64,000 nt of DNA from Haloarcula salina (GCF_010119195.1 NZ_WRXL01000002.1:496001-560000); one strand, 5' to 3'; shown: positions 1 to 8,451, numbered from the stretch's first letter. Numbers and translations are program-made. The notes: a model not told the origin generated them from the sequence alone.

Positions 1-18
1 TACCTAGGAGGCTGAGAG

Positions 19-432
19 ATGTACACGATACTGGTCCCCGTCGACGCCGACGAAGACCGCGCCCGCGGACAGGCCGCCTTCGTCTCGGAACTGCCGGCCG
101 CCGATACCGACATCGAGGCCGTGATCACCCACGCGCTCACCGGCGAAGAGGTGGACGCTCCCGAGGAGATCCGCAACGTCGAGCGCATCGCGACGGTCCG
201 CGTCGTCCGCGACTACCTCGAAGAGCGAGACGTCGACGTCCGGCTCGCCGAGGGCCAACAGCCCCCGGCCGACGGGATTCTCTCCCTCGCCGAGGAGTTC
301 GACGCCGACCACATCGCGATGGGGTCCCGGAAGCGGTCCCCGACCGGCAAAGCGGTCTTCGGCAGCGTCTCGCAGCAGGTCCTGCTCGAAGCCGACGTAC
401 CGGTCACCGTCGTCGGCGCCCGCGAGGAGTGA
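19..432 (+). CDS. Universal stress protein (UspA family)
   Basis: A 137-residue single-domain Usp fold protein, the normal family length. It begins MYTILVPVD, the first beta strand with the conserved Asp. It ends with the nucleotide-binding signature GSRKRSPTGKAVFGSVSQ at about residues 101-118, which matches the G-2x-G-9x-G(S/T) pattern of ATP-binding Usp proteins. The start at 19 follows an AGGAGG-like stretch at 6-11. It stands alone, with tRNA-Thr downstream on the same strand. A second UspA with almost the same signature lies at 37669-38079 on the minus strand. A cytoplasmic stress role is inferred from the family; the specific signal is unknown. Confidence 0.93.
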   Translation: MYTILVPVDADEDRARGQAAFVSELPAADTDIEAVITHALTGEEVDAPEEIRNVERIATVRVVRDYLEERDVDVRLAEGQQPPADGILSLAEEFDADHIAMGSRKRSPTGKAVFGSVSQQVLLEADVPVTVVGAREE

Positions 433-509
433 GAGAGGCTCCCTCGCCGGGTCCGATTCGCAATCCTTATTGCGGTTATCCGTCCAAGAACGTAGTACGC
501 GAACGCCGC

Positions 510-584
510 GCCGGTGTAGCTCAGACTGGCTAGAGCGAATCCTTCGTAAGGATTAGGCCGAGGGTTCAAATCCCTCCACCGGCT
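510..584 (+). tRNA. tRNA-Thr(CGT)
   Basis: This is a complete 75-nt cloverleaf. The acceptor stem GCCGGTG (510-516) pairs perfectly with CACCGGC (577-583), followed by a T discriminator at 584. The anticodon stem AATCC/GGATT encloses the loop TTCGTAA, giving anticodon CGT at 545-547, which reads ACG threonine codons. The T arm GAGGG/CCCTC encloses TTCAAAT. CCA is not encoded and no intron is present. A TATA-like cttattg lies about 40 nt upstream. Confidence 0.96.
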
Positions 585-791
585 CTCCTTCCCGCTACCG
601 AATTCCCGAGAGCCGGTCGGCTCGCATTCGATCGGTTGATAAACGACCCTCACTGGTGGGGCGACACCGCCTCGGCGACGCGAGGCGAACCCTCGACCGT
701 ACACGATGCTGGCACACGACTGTTCGCTCCCGGCACGACGACGGACCGCTCGGCGACCGACCGCTCGTCCCGCTGGCGGAGGTGGTCGGTG

Positions 792-1094
792 ATGGGCTTT
801 CGGGATCGCTGTCACCGTGACGCCGACGCCGAGGTGACCTGCATCGCCTGCGGCGAGACCGTCTCGCGCTCGGACGCCCGCGAGTACGACAAGTACGGCG
901 ACCGCTGGGACCGCGACGGCAAGTCCTTCGAGTACCTCTGTAAGCCCTGCGACGGGGAGTGCTGTCACGTCGACCGGACGGGGCTGGAAGACCGCCTCGA
1001 AGCGGCCGGGGCCGGGATCGCGAGCCGAGGCGAGTTCCTCCGGCGGTATCACGATCTGGCCGGCGGGGAGCGACCGCGGACCGGGCGGCGGTAA
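792..1094 (+). CDS. Small zinc-finger protein of unknown function
   Basis: A 100-residue protein whose start was moved from 636 to the ATG at 792 (MGFRDRCHRD). The earlier segment is low-complexity read-through that does not look like protein. Two Cys pairs are visible: CIACGE at about residues 18-22 and CKPCDGECCH near residues 49-57. Between them is a basic, acidic and aromatic segment (REYDKYGDRWDRDGKSFEYL). This is the layout of small haloarchaeal treble-clef or zinc-ribbon proteins that I recognise only as uncharacterised families. A zinc-binding regulator or adaptor is possible. The function is not known. Confidence 0.75.
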   Translation: MGFRDRCHRDADAEVTCIACGETVSRSDAREYDKYGDRWDRDGKSFEYLCKPCDGECCHVDRTGLEDRLEAAGAGIASRGEFLRRYHDLAGGERPRTGRR

Positions 1095-1141
1095 CCGATC
1101 CGTCGGTTCGGGATTCGCTTCAGGGGACGGTCGCCACCCGC

Positions 1142-2182
1142 TCAGGGCGTGATGACCGCCCGGCCGTCGATTTCACGGGCTTCGAGTTTCTGGGCGACGG
1201 AGTTCACGTCGTCGAGGTCGTACCGTGTCGTGTGGAGCGCGACCGCGTCGCGTTCGACCAGCGCGACGAGTTCCTGGAGCTCGGTGTAGCGGCCGACGAT
1301 GTTGCCCTGGTAGGCGAACTCGCCGTTGACCAAGGCCTGCGCGGGTTCGTGAATGTGCCCGCCGTAGCCGATGATCTGGTGGTCGCCGCCGGCGGCACAG
1401 ACGTCCGGAGCGAGCGCGGTGGTCTCGTCGGCCCCGACGAAATCGAGCACCTGTGCGGCCCCCGTTCCCTCCGTGATGTCCTCGATTTCGCTCGCTACGT
1501 CCTCGGTCTCGGGGTCGATGGTGTAGTGCGCCCCCAGGTCCTCGGCGAGGTCGCGAGCAGATCTCTTGAGGTCGACGGCGACGATGTCGGCGGCGCACAT
1601 CGCGTCGAGGCACTGGAGTCCGATGTGACCGAGGCCGCCGACGCCGATGACGACGGCGGTGTCACCGGGGTTGAGCCCGTCGACGGCTCGCTTGGCCGCG
1701 TGGTAGGCGGTGATGCCGGCGTCGGCGTGGGGCGCGATGTCGACCGGATCGACGCCGTCGGGCAGCGGGACGACCGCGCGCTCGCTGGTCAGCAACTGGT
1801 CGGCGAAGCCGCCGTCGGTCGTGAGGCCGTTGAACGCGTCGTTCTCGCAGTACATCGTCTCGCCCTGCCGACAGGGCCGGCAGGTCCCGCAGGTCTGGAC
1901 GGGATGACAGATGACTTGGTCGCCCTCCGAGACCACGTCTACCTCCGCCCCCGTCTCGACGACGGTCCCGGCGTTCTCGTGGCCGAGCGTCAGCGGCAGG
2001 TCCTGGTCGACGTACTCCGTCCACATCCCCTCGATGATGTGGTTGTCCGTCTGGCACCACCCGGCGCCCTCGACCTCGACGACCACGTCGCTGTCCGAAA
2101 CGACCTGTGGCGCGTCCACCTCGTCGATCGAGAGCCCGTTCGCCATGTCGTGCGTGTACTCGTGGAGTCTGGCTGCGCGCAT
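1142..2182 (-). CDS. Zinc-dependent alcohol dehydrogenase (MDR family)
   Basis: This 346-residue medium-chain dehydrogenase/reductase interconverts alcohols and aldehydes or ketones with NAD(P). The catalytic zinc ligands sit in WCQTDNH (Cys about residue 38) and GHENAG (His about 68). The structural zinc loop CGTCRPCRQGETMYC has the usual four cysteines. The Rossmann motif GVGGLGHIGLQ follows near residue 180, and the next strand ends in AVDL, so the coenzyme preference cannot be settled by eye. Length and start (MRAARLHEYT) fit the family. It appears monocistronic; a 49-bp gap separates it from the downstream lipoprotein gene on the same strand. The substrate is unknown. Confidence 0.9.
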   Translation of the reverse strand: MRAARLHEYTHDMANGLSIDEVDAPQVVSDSDVVVEVEGAGWCQTDNHIIEGMWTEYVDQDLPLTLGHENAGTVVETGAEVDVVSEGDQVICHPVQTCGTCRPCRQGETMYCENDAFNGLTTDGGFADQLLTSERAVVPLPDGVDPVDIAPHADAGITAYHAAKRAVDGLNPGDTAVVIGVGGLGHIGLQCLDAMCAADIVAVDLKRSARDLAEDLGAHYTIDPETEDVASEIEDITEGTGAAQVLDFVGADETTALAPDVCAAGGDHQIIGYGGHIHEPAQALVNGEFAYQGNIVGRYTELQELVALVERDAVALHTTRYDLDDVNSVAQKLEAREIDGRAVITP

Positions 2183-2231
2183 CCCGTGCTAGTAACTGAC
2201 ACTGCGACAAAAAGACTCGGCGCGTCGACGG

Positions 2232-2867
2232 TTACGACCGGCGGGCGAGAGCGCCCATCGAGAGGAGCGCGAGGACGGCCGCGGTCACGCCGAATCCGGG
2301 TCCGAACGCGCCGGACGGTGCGGGGCTCGTCGCGCGCATCGGTTCCTCGACGGGTTCGTCCGCAGTGTACTCCCAGACGGCGGTGTCGTTCCGGACGAGG
2401 TCGGCGTTCGACTCGCTGATGTCGGCCGGCATCGTCAGTTCGTATCTGACGGCGACGCCGTCCCCGAGGGCCGCGCCGTCGTTCTCCTGTACGGTGACGA
2501 ACGTGCGGTCCTCGAACGTGACGTTACCGCCGGAGACGTTCGTCGAGACGGCGCTCTCGGGACCGGGATTCCAGTCGGTAAAGGAGACGTTGATCGTGAC
2601 GTTGTCGCCGTCCAGCGACTGCTCGTAGGTGTGATTCGCCATCCGACTCGTGTTCACGTCGGAAAGCAGGTACCCCTCGACGGAGTCGTAATCGCTGTCT
2701 TCGGCCTGAGCCTGGAGTCCGTCGTACACCGTCGGCGACATCTGGAGGGAGAGGTCGTACGACGAGACGGTCCCGTCTCCGCCGACCGTCGCGTCGACGG
2801 ACGCGGTCATACAGCCCGAGAGGACGATCAGGGCGGCGATGGCCACCGCCGGCAGTGTGCGCGTCAT
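2232..2867 (-). CDS. Exported protein with both a lipobox and a PGF-CTERM tail
   Basis: The start was placed at the ATG at 2867 (MTRTLPAVAIAALIVLSGC), giving 211 residues. The N terminus is a signal peptide ending in a lipobox-like LSGC. The mature part is rich in beta-prone, Asp/Thr/Asn-rich sequence with several N-x-S/T sequons, typical of S-layer glycoproteins. The C terminus has PGF, then a hydrophobic stretch and RRS, the tripartite PGF-CTERM signal processed by archaeosortase A in haloarchaea. Having two alternative membrane anchors is odd. No enzymatic domain is recognised. A TATA-like region (attacg/aataagc) lies just upstream. Confidence 0.8.
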   Translation of the reverse strand: MTRTLPAVAIAALIVLSGCMTASVDATVGGDGTVSSYDLSLQMSPTVYDGLQAQAEDSDYDSVEGYLLSDVNTSRMANHTYEQSLDGDNVTINVSFTDWNPGPESAVSTNVSGGNVTFEDRTFVTVQENDGAALGDGVAVRYELTMPADISESNADLVRNDTAVWEYTADEPVEEPMRATSPAPSGAFGPGFGVTAAVLALLSMGALARRS

Positions 2868-2921
2868 TAGTATTACGCGCCGACTGGTTGCAATAAGCTT
2901 TGTTATCACCGGTGGGTCGAT

Positions 2922-3164
2922 TCAGTGCGTCAGCACAAGGAGCTGGTCGTCGGTACGGACGAGACAGAACGGCGTACCGGGGTTCCCGAACGTGTTGGTG
3001 CGCTTCTCGCTGACGAGGAGCGTGTCGAACTCGTCTCCACAGGCCGGGCAGGCGAACCCCTTCCGGTTCGACAGCGTCATCGTCTCGCGGTCGTCTTTCA
3101 GCAGCTTGAGCCCGTGTCGGTACTCGTGGACGTCGAAGCGCCCGCTCGCGTCGAGCCGTTCCAT
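2922..3164 (-). CDS. Haloarchaeal 'flagella cluster'-type zinc-finger protein
   Basis: An 80-residue protein starting MERLDASGRFDVHEYRHGL. It contains one CPAC pair near residue 36 and a third Cys in the segment GNPGTPFCLVRTDDQLLVLTH at the C terminus. This pattern is shared by a small haloarchaeal family often labelled flagella-cluster protein (DUF7385, from memory). That label comes from genomic context elsewhere, and no archaellum gene is visible here. The alternative ATG at 3173 adds MAP and is less typical. The gene is convergent with nothing; it lies between the exported protein and cytochrome oxidase subunit III, all on the minus strand. The function is unknown. Confidence 0.78.
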   Translation of the reverse strand: MERLDASGRFDVHEYRHGLKLLKDDRETMTLSNRKGFACPACGDEFDTLLVSEKRTNTFGNPGTPFCLVRTDDQLLVLTH

Positions 3165-3207
3165 AGGAGCCACAGGACGCCGGTGGGGTAAAAATCGTCG
3201 GCCGGTT

Positions 3208-4071
3208 TCAGACGAGATTCGCGCCCATGTAGAGGACGACGACGAGGAAGATCCAGACGACGTCGACGAAGTGCCAGTACATCGAGGCGGTCGAGACGGA
3301 GGTGTGGCGCTCGGCGGAGTACTGGCCGTAGTAGCCGCGCACGAAGACGATGCCGAGCAGGACCGCGCCCATGGTGACGTGCAGGCCGTGGAGTCCGGTC
3401 AGGCCGTAGAAGGCCGAGCCGTAGATGCCCCCGGTGATGGTGAAGCCCTCGTGGACGATGAACTCGTAGTACTCGTAGACCTGGCCCCCGATGAAGACGA
3501 TACCGAGCAGCAGCGTCGCGGCGAGCCACTGCATGAAGCGGCCGCGGTCGCCGTTTCGGAGCGCGGCGTGGCTCATGTGCAGCGTCACGGAACTGATGAC
3601 GAGGATGATCGTGTTGACGATCACGAGCGAGCCGAAGACGTGCGGGATGGACGCCTGCGTCCAGACCTCGCCGCCGCGGACGATGAAGTAGTAGACGAAC
3701 CCGGCCCCGAAGGTCGCGAGCTCGGTCCCGAGGAACAGCAGCATGGCGAACTTCAGCGTTTTGCCCGAGTGGTGGTCGGTACCCCGCTCCCAGAAGTCGG
3801 AGACGAAGGCGTGGTACAGCCAGCCGTACAGCCCGGCGAGGAAGATGCCGACGCTGCCGACCAGCGCCCCCGCGCCGATGGTCTGGCTGACGAGCGCGCT
3901 TTCGCCCATCGAGAGGACGAACAGCGCCATGCTGACGTAGATTCCCGAGGCACCGATTGCTGTGACGAACGGCCACCAGCTGGCCTCGCCGAACCCGTGG
4001 GGCCAGTCCTCCGTCGCCGGGAGGTGATGTTCCCCGTGCCCGTCGTCCGCGTGTTCGTCGGAGAGACTCAT
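3208..4071 (-). CDS. coxC: Cytochrome c oxidase (heme-copper oxidase) subunit III
   Basis: A 287-residue integral membrane subunit of a terminal oxidase with about seven transmembrane helices. Diagnostic segments include HHLPATEDWPHGFGEASWWP at the N terminus, MLLFLGTELATFGAGFVYYF (helix with the conserved Glu), GSAFYGLTGLHGLHVTMGA with its histidines, and the C-terminal YWHFVDVVWIFLVVVLYM, the signature end of subunit III. It acts in the cytoplasmic membrane beside subunits I and II, which are not in this window. Subunit III stabilises the proton-pumping core. The gene is divergent from the membrane protein at 4186. The 114-bp gap contains ccaattcg/tactaaaag, a plausible promoter for the minus strand. 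Confidence 0.93.
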   Translation of the reverse strand: MSLSDEHADDGHGEHHLPATEDWPHGFGEASWWPFVTAIGASGIYVSMALFVLSMGESALVSQTIGAGALVGSVGIFLAGLYGWLYHAFVSDFWERGTDHHSGKTLKFAMLLFLGTELATFGAGFVYYFIVRGGEVWTQASIPHVFGSLVIVNTIILVISSVTLHMSHAALRNGDRGRFMQWLAATLLLGIVFIGGQVYEYYEFIVHEGFTITGGIYGSAFYGLTGLHGLHVTMGAVLLGIVFVRGYYGQYSAERHTSVSTASMYWHFVDVVWIFLVVVLYMGANLV

Positions 4072-4185
4072 ACAGCAGGATTACGAGTCGAATACTAAAA
4101 GCCCATCCAATTCGTCGCGGGGCCGCGGGCTCGTCCGTCGACCGATCCCGGAAGCTACACGGGGGCGAAGTCCTAAGCTCCGACG

Positions 4186-5565
4186 ATGACATCCGGGAGA
4201 CGCCGCGGGGCCGCGTTGGCGCTGGGCGCGCTGGTCTGGATCGCGATGACGGGGACCGCAAGTGCCCACGGCGGCAGCCTGGCCGGTGGCGGCCGCGAGT
4301 CGCTGACGATTCCGACGTGGCTATTCCTCTCGACCGGCGGTGCGGCCGTCGGCGCGTCGTTCCTGCTGGCCTCGTTCGTCACCGACCGGGCCTTCGTCGA
4401 GCGCGTCCACGACTGGGGAACACCGCTGGTGGAGGACGGCACCGGCGCACTCGCGCTGGCCGGCCGCCTGCTCGGCCTCGCCGGCCTCGCCGCGGTCTTC
4501 GTCGTCGGCTTCGCCGGCCCGACGACCGCCCGAACCAACCTGGCCATCCTGCTCGTCTGGGTCGGCTGGTGGGCCGGGCTGGCGATGACGACGTACCTCG
4601 TCGGTAACGCCTGGGCGACGCTCAATCCGCTGAAGACGCTGGCCCGACTGCTTCCCACCCTCGACCGACCCTACCCAGACCGCGTCGGAGCGTGGCCGGC
4701 GGTCGGCGGTCTGCTCGCCCTGGTCTGGCTCGAAGTCGTCAGCCCGCTGGCCGACGAGCCGCGACTGCTCGCGTCGGCGGTCCTCGGCTACTCGGTCCTG
4801 ACGCTGGCCGGCGCGGTCGTGTTCGGCCCGGACGCGTGGTTCGACCGCGCTGACCCCGTCGAGCGGGTCTTTCGCTACTACGGCCGCTTCGCACCGATCG
4901 GCCGGACCGAGGACGGGCTCCGGCTCCGCCTCCCGGGGATGGACCTCTCGACGCCGCGGCTCGTCGACGGCCCGGACGAGGTGGCGTTCGTGGTCGCCCT
5001 GCTGTGGGTCACGACCTACGACGGCCTCGTCACGACGCCGGCCTGGCGAGACCTGACCACGCCGCTCGTGAACGCGGGCGTTCCGCCGCACCTCCTGTAC
5101 CCGGTCGCGCTCGCCGTCGGCTTCGCCGCGTTCCTCGGCGTGTACCGGCTCGCGGTCCGACGGTCGCGCGAGGCCGCCGAGACGTTTTTCGCCCCGTCGG
5201 TGCTCGCCCGGCGGTTCGCACCGCCGCTGATCGCCATCGCCGTCGGCTACCACTTCGCGCACTACCTGGGCTACTTCCTCGTCCTCGCGCCGTCGCTCGC
5301 CGTCGCGCTCTCCGCGCCGTTTTCGAGTCCCGCGACGGTCCCCGTCGTCGACCTCCCGGGCTGGTTCGGCGGGGTCGCGCTCGCGTCGGTGATCGTCGGC
5401 CACCTGATCGCCATCTGGGTCGCCCACGCCGCCGCCTACGACCTCTTTCCCGAGCGTTTGCAGGCCGTGCGCTCGCAGTACCCGTTCATCGCCGTCATGG
5501 TGTTCTACACGATGACGAGCCTCTGGGTCGTCTCCCGTCCGGAGGTGCCACTGCCACACCTATGA
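4186..5565 (+). CDS. Polytopic membrane protein of unknown function
   Basis: A 459-residue protein with a cleavable-looking signal (MTSGRRRGAALALGALVWIA, then ASAHGG) and about ten further transmembrane helices. Conserved-looking histidines sit in membrane segments: GYHFAHYLGYF near residue 357, and VGHLIAIWVAHAAAYDL near 405. This pattern could bind heme or metal, but no known family motif was recognised. It is divergent from coxC and overlaps the downstream zinc-finger membrane gene by ATGA, so the two are probably co-translated. A role next to the respiratory chain is inferred only from location. Confidence 0.8.
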   Translation: MTSGRRRGAALALGALVWIAMTGTASAHGGSLAGGGRESLTIPTWLFLSTGGAAVGASFLLASFVTDRAFVERVHDWGTPLVEDGTGALALAGRLLGLAGLAAVFVVGFAGPTTARTNLAILLVWVGWWAGLAMTTYLVGNAWATLNPLKTLARLLPTLDRPYPDRVGAWPAVGGLLALVWLEVVSPLADEPRLLASAVLGYSVLTLAGAVVFGPDAWFDRADPVERVFRYYGRFAPIGRTEDGLRLRLPGMDLSTPRLVDGPDEVAFVVALLWVTTYDGLVTTPAWRDLTTPLVNAGVPPHLLYPVALAVGFAAFLGVYRLAVRRSREAAETFFAPSVLARRFAPPLIAIAVGYHFAHYLGYFLVLAPSLAVALSAPFSSPATVPVVDLPGWFGGVALASVIVGHLIAIWVAHAAAYDLFPERLQAVRSQYPFIAVMVFYTMTSLWVVSRPEVPLPHL

Positions 5566-5885
5566 CAGACACCGACCCTACGACGGACGACGGAAAGCGA
5601 GAAGCCCCGTCCGCGAGCGACGCGACGGGAGACGACCGGTACGATGTGCCACCCGGTGCGGAGACGTACGACTGCCGGTACTGCGGTCGGCCGTTCACCG
5701 ACGAGACCCGGCTCGCGCTCCACCGCGGTCTCGACCACCCCGGCGACCTCGACGACGACGAGGTCGAGGCGTTCCGAACCGCCTACGAGGCCGAAGAAGA
5801 CGCGCTCACCACCTTCCGACTGCGGGCGCTCGGCGCGCTCGTCTTGCTCTACTTCGGCCTCCTGATGGTCTATGCGCTCGTCTGA
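5562..5885 (+). CDS. C2H2 zinc-finger protein with C-terminal membrane helix
   Basis: A 107-residue protein whose ATG overlaps the stop of the preceding membrane-protein gene (ATGA), indicating translational coupling. The N-terminal 40 residues are hydrophilic and disordered-looking. They are followed by a classic C2H2 finger, YDCRYCGRPFTDETRLALHRGLDH (Cys-x2-Cys ... His-x4-His spacing), an acidic linker, and one C-terminal helix, LRALGALVLLYFGLLMVYALV. A membrane-tethered zinc finger of this type is seen in haloarchaea next to respiratory genes (family numbering uncertain). The partner protein is likely the upstream membrane protein. Biochemical role unknown. Confidence 0.82.
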   Translation: MTDTDPTTDDGKREAPSASDATGDDRYDVPPGAETYDCRYCGRPFTDETRLALHRGLDHPGDLDDDEVEAFRTAYEAEEDALTTFRLRALGALVLLYFGLLMVYALV

Positions 5886-5952
5886 GGGCGCCCGCCGTCC
5901 CCGCGCCCCGGAAGCGACACGTTGATGGAGCGCAGGCGACCAAACAGTGGGT

Positions 5953-6237
5953 ATGGACCTTCGCGTCATCGACAAGTCTGACACGGAACTCTCTATCGAG
6001 ATCGCCGGCGAGGACCACACGTTCATGAACGTCATCAAGGGGGCGCTGCTGGAGACCGACGGCGTCACGGCGGCGACCTACGACGTGAACCCGGAGCAGT
6101 CCGGCGGCCAGACGGACCCGGTACTGACGATCAAGACCGAGGAACACGTCGACGCGCTGGACGCGCTCGAAGACGGCACCGACCGCGTCATCGAGAAGGC
6201 CGACAGCTTCTCAGCGGCCTTCGAGTCGGCCGCGTAA
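5953..6237 (+). CDS. rpoL: DNA-directed RNA polymerase subunit L
   Basis: A 94-residue homologue of the archaeal RNA polymerase L subunit (eukaryotic Rpb11/AC19 type). L forms the alpha-like assembly platform with subunit D. The signature is [26 protein letters not shown] at about residues 21-46, followed by the acidic VLTIKTEE strand. The ATG at 5953 gives the conserved start MDLRVIDKS; a GTG two codons earlier is also possible. The gene is monocistronic, with the next gene convergent on the minus strand. Confidence 0.95.
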   Translation: MDLRVIDKSDTELSIEIAGEDHTFMNVIKGALLETDGVTAATYDVNPEQSGGQTDPVLTIKTEEHVDALDALEDGTDRVIEKADSFSAAFESAA

Positions 6238-6269
6238 GCCGTCTGTTCTCCCGCCCTCTCGGTCTTTCT

Positions 6270-7118
6270 TCAGCACAGCACGTACGTGACGAACACGCGT
6301 CCGTCCGGGCCGACGTGGACGTCGACGCCGATCGTCCCGACCTCGGCGGGGCGCACCGGGTGCCCGCGCTCGAAGTAGCTATCGACGAGTGCCGTCGCGA
6401 GCGCGGTCTCGTTTCCGAACTGCTCGACGGACCGCGGCGGCCGGTCGTACGCGACCTCGTAGTGGACGACCGACGGCCGCTCACAGGCCAGCGCGAACCG
6501 CGAGACGCCCTCCCGGGTGGGCGGCTCCGCGTTCTCGTAGCGGACGCCGACGCGGCCCTTGTTGTAGTAGGCCGCGGCGTCGTCGGCTGTCCCGTTCCGG
6601 GTCACGGTCCCGCCGCTGATAGTGGCCCGCCTGACGTTGTACACGTCGACGTAGGCGTCCTCGACCTCGGCGAGCGAGAGCGAGCCGACGGAATCGCCCT
6701 GACCGGGGGCGTCGGGAATCGGCGGCGGGCCGGCGGACGTCTCGGGCGCGAAGCCCGGGAGCGGCACGCCGGCCACGAGTCCGAGGAGGAGGATGCCGAT
6801 GACCAGCGCCACGGTGACGTAGCCGACGACGTACTTGGCTTCGAGCACGTCGAGCCAGCCGGTCTTGATCTCGTCCAGGGGATCCTCCTCGGGCGGGCCG
6901 GTCCGCCGTTCGAAGTTGCTGCCGCCACAGCGGTTGCACGGCGGCGAGTTCTTCTGGTGCTGGCGACCGCAGTCGAGACAGACCCACCGCGGGCCGCCCT
7001 CGACGACCTCGTGGTTGACCTGCGTGACCGCCTCCTCGAAGGTCCCGTGGCCGCAGTTGTCACACGGCGGGTCGTTCTCCTCGTGTGGTTTGCCGCACCA
7101 CTCGCACCGCCATTTCAT
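6270..7118 (-). CDS. Membrane protein with two zinc ribbons and a CAP-like extracellular domain
   Basis: A 282-residue protein; the start was moved to the ATG at 7118 (MKWRCEWCGKPHEEN). Two tandem zinc ribbons occupy residues 1-70: CEWCGKPHEENDPPCDNCG and CLDCGRQHQKNSPPCNRCG, nearly the same motif repeated. A single transmembrane helix follows at about residues 100-122 (VVGYVTVALVIGILLLGLVAG). The outer part ends IGVDVHVGPDGRVFVTYVLC, which resembles the closing strand of CAP/SCP domains. The central CAP His/Glu motifs are not clear, so the domain may be degenerate. The topology suggests cytoplasmic ribbons and an external domain. Function unknown. Confidence 0.75.
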   Translation of the reverse strand: MKWRCEWCGKPHEENDPPCDNCGHGTFEEAVTQVNHEVVEGGPRWVCLDCGRQHQKNSPPCNRCGGSNFERRTGPPEEDPLDEIKTGWLDVLEAKYVVGYVTVALVIGILLLGLVAGVPLPGFAPETSAGPPPIPDAPGQGDSVGSLSLAEVEDAYVDVYNVRRATISGGTVTRNGTADDAAAYYNKGRVGVRYENAEPPTREGVSRFALACERPSVVHYEVAYDRPPRSVEQFGNETALATALVDSYFERGHPVRPAEVGTIGVDVHVGPDGRVFVTYVLC

Positions 7119-7173
7119 TGCGATAACTCGGCGACGCGGACACAAAGCCTGTCCGATGCCGTCCCCGCCACGG

Positions 7174-7581
7174 TCACACCTCCACGGTTCGCGTGACGTC
7201 GGCGTCCACGTCGAAGTGCCGCCCGTCGCGGAACACGTCGTAGCCGTACGCCAGCAGCGAGAGCGACCCGACGGTCATCGCGACGAACATGACGACCTCG
7301 GTCTGCGTCGCGGTCCCGGCGACCACCGCCGGGCCGTACATCGCCGGCCAGGCGAGGGCGAACACCGCGTACGAGACGCTGACGAACAGACGCCAGGTGA
7401 CCGTCACTGGACCGACCGACACGGCCGCGAGGGTCCCGGCCAGGAGGAGGCCGCCGCCGGCGACGAGCATCCCGACCAGGACCGGACTCACGACGAGCGC
7501 GCCGACGCCGAAGAAGGCGAGAAACGCGGCGAGGAGGGTCAGGTCGAAGAGGCCGAGATAGCGATAGGTAGACTGCTTCAT
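7174..7581 (-). CDS. Four-helix membrane protein, unknown
   Basis: A 135-residue protein made almost wholly of four hydrophobic segments, at about residues 10-32, 36-58, 63-85 and 92-113. It ends in a short hydrophilic tail, YDVFRDGRHFDVDADVTRTVEV. No motif identifies a family. It lies between hisF and the zinc-ribbon membrane protein on the same strand, with gaps of about 55 bp. The AT-rich stretch upstream (atcatcgacacgaccggccctaaatg) could hold its promoter. Confidence rests on codon bias and clean membrane architecture rather than homology. Confidence 0.7.
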   Translation of the reverse strand: MKQSTYRYLGLFDLTLLAAFLAFFGVGALVVSPVLVGMLVAGGGLLLAGTLAAVSVGPVTVTWRLFVSVSYAVFALAWPAMYGPAVVAGTATQTEVVMFVAMTVGSLSLLAYGYDVFRDGRHFDVDADVTRTVEV

Positions 7582-7635
7582 ACACGATCATCGACACGAC
7601 CGGCCCTAAATGTTGGTGGCGACGAGTCGCCTCGG

Positions 7636-8451
7636 TTACAACCGCACCGGAATCCCCTTGCTGTCCAGGTACTCCTTCGTCTCCTCGATGGAGTACTCGC
7701 CGAAGTGGAAGATCGAGGCCGCGAGGCCGGCGTCCGCGCCGGCGTCGACGAACACCTCCTCCATGTCAGCGGGGCTGCCACAGCCGGAGGAGGCGATGAC
7801 CGGCGTCGAGACGGTGTCACAGACGGCTTTCATCAGCGGGATGTCGTAGCCGTCCTTGGTCCCGTCGGCGTCGATGGAGTTGACGAACAGCTCGCCCGCG
7901 CCGCGCTCCTCGGCCTCGGTGGCCCACTCGACAACGTCGAGGCCGGTCCCCTCGCGACCGCCCTTCACTGTGCACTCGAACCAGCAGGATTCCCCGTCGA
8001 CCTCGGCGTAGTACTCGCCTTCGTCGTCGAAGCGGCGGCGGGCGTCCACGGAGATGACGATGCACTGGCTGCCGAAGGCGGCCGCGCCCTCGTCGATGAG
8101 TTCGGGTTCGGCGATGGCCCCGGAGTTGATCGAGACCTTGTCCGCGCCGGCCCGCAGCGTCTCCTTGATGTCGTCGCGGGTGCGGATGCCGCCGCCGACG
8201 GTCAGCGGGATGAACACCTCGTCGGCGACGGCGGAGACGGTGTCCAGCATCGTCTCGCGGCCCTCGGCGGAGGCGGTGATGTCGAGGAAGACGAACTCGT
8301 CCGCTCCCGACTCGTTGTAGGCTTTGGCCATCTCGACCGGGTCGCCGGTGTACTCCAGGTCTTCGAAGTTGACGCCGGTGTAGACGGCCGCGTCCCCGTT
8401 CTCGTCCACGTCCACGTCGATGCAGGGGATGATTCGCTTGGTGAGGGTCAT
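7636..8451 (-). CDS. hisF: Imidazole glycerol phosphate synthase, cyclase subunit HisF
   Basis: A 271-residue TIM-barrel enzyme. It uses ammonia from HisH and PRFAR to make imidazole glycerol phosphate and AICAR in histidine synthesis. Visible signatures are IPCIDVDV (strand 1, first catalytic Asp), [10 protein letters not shown] (phosphate loop), [17 protein letters not shown] (second catalytic Asp), and [14 protein letters not shown] near the C-terminal phosphate site. Haloarchaeal HisF commonly carries the short acidic insertion seen after [11 protein letters not shown]. No other his gene is adjacent, which is usual for haloarchaea. Confidence 0.97.
   Translation of the reverse strand: MTLTKRIIPCIDVDVDENGDAAVYTGVNFEDLEYTGDPVEMAKAYNESGADEFVFLDITASAEGRETMLDTVSAVADEVFIPLTVGGGIRTRDDIKETLRAGADKVSINSGAIAEPELIDEGAAAFGSQCIVISVDARRRFDDEGEYYAEVDGESCWFECTVKGGREGTGLDVVEWATEAEERGAGELFVNSIDADGTKDGYDIPLMKAVCDTVSTPVIASSGCGSPADMEEVFVDAGADAGLAASIFHFGEYSIEETKEYLDSKGIPVRL

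Noticed and set aside
959..2419. 486-residue plus-strand frame across the alcohol dehydrogenase gene
   Set aside because: It is the mirror of a well-supported gene. In very GC-rich DNA the antisense frame stays open, and the translation is Arg/Val/Asp-rich without domains.
2983..2997. Another copy of the cluster palindrome (CCGAACGTGTTGG)
   Set aside because: It lies inside a coding region and the right half-site is broken.
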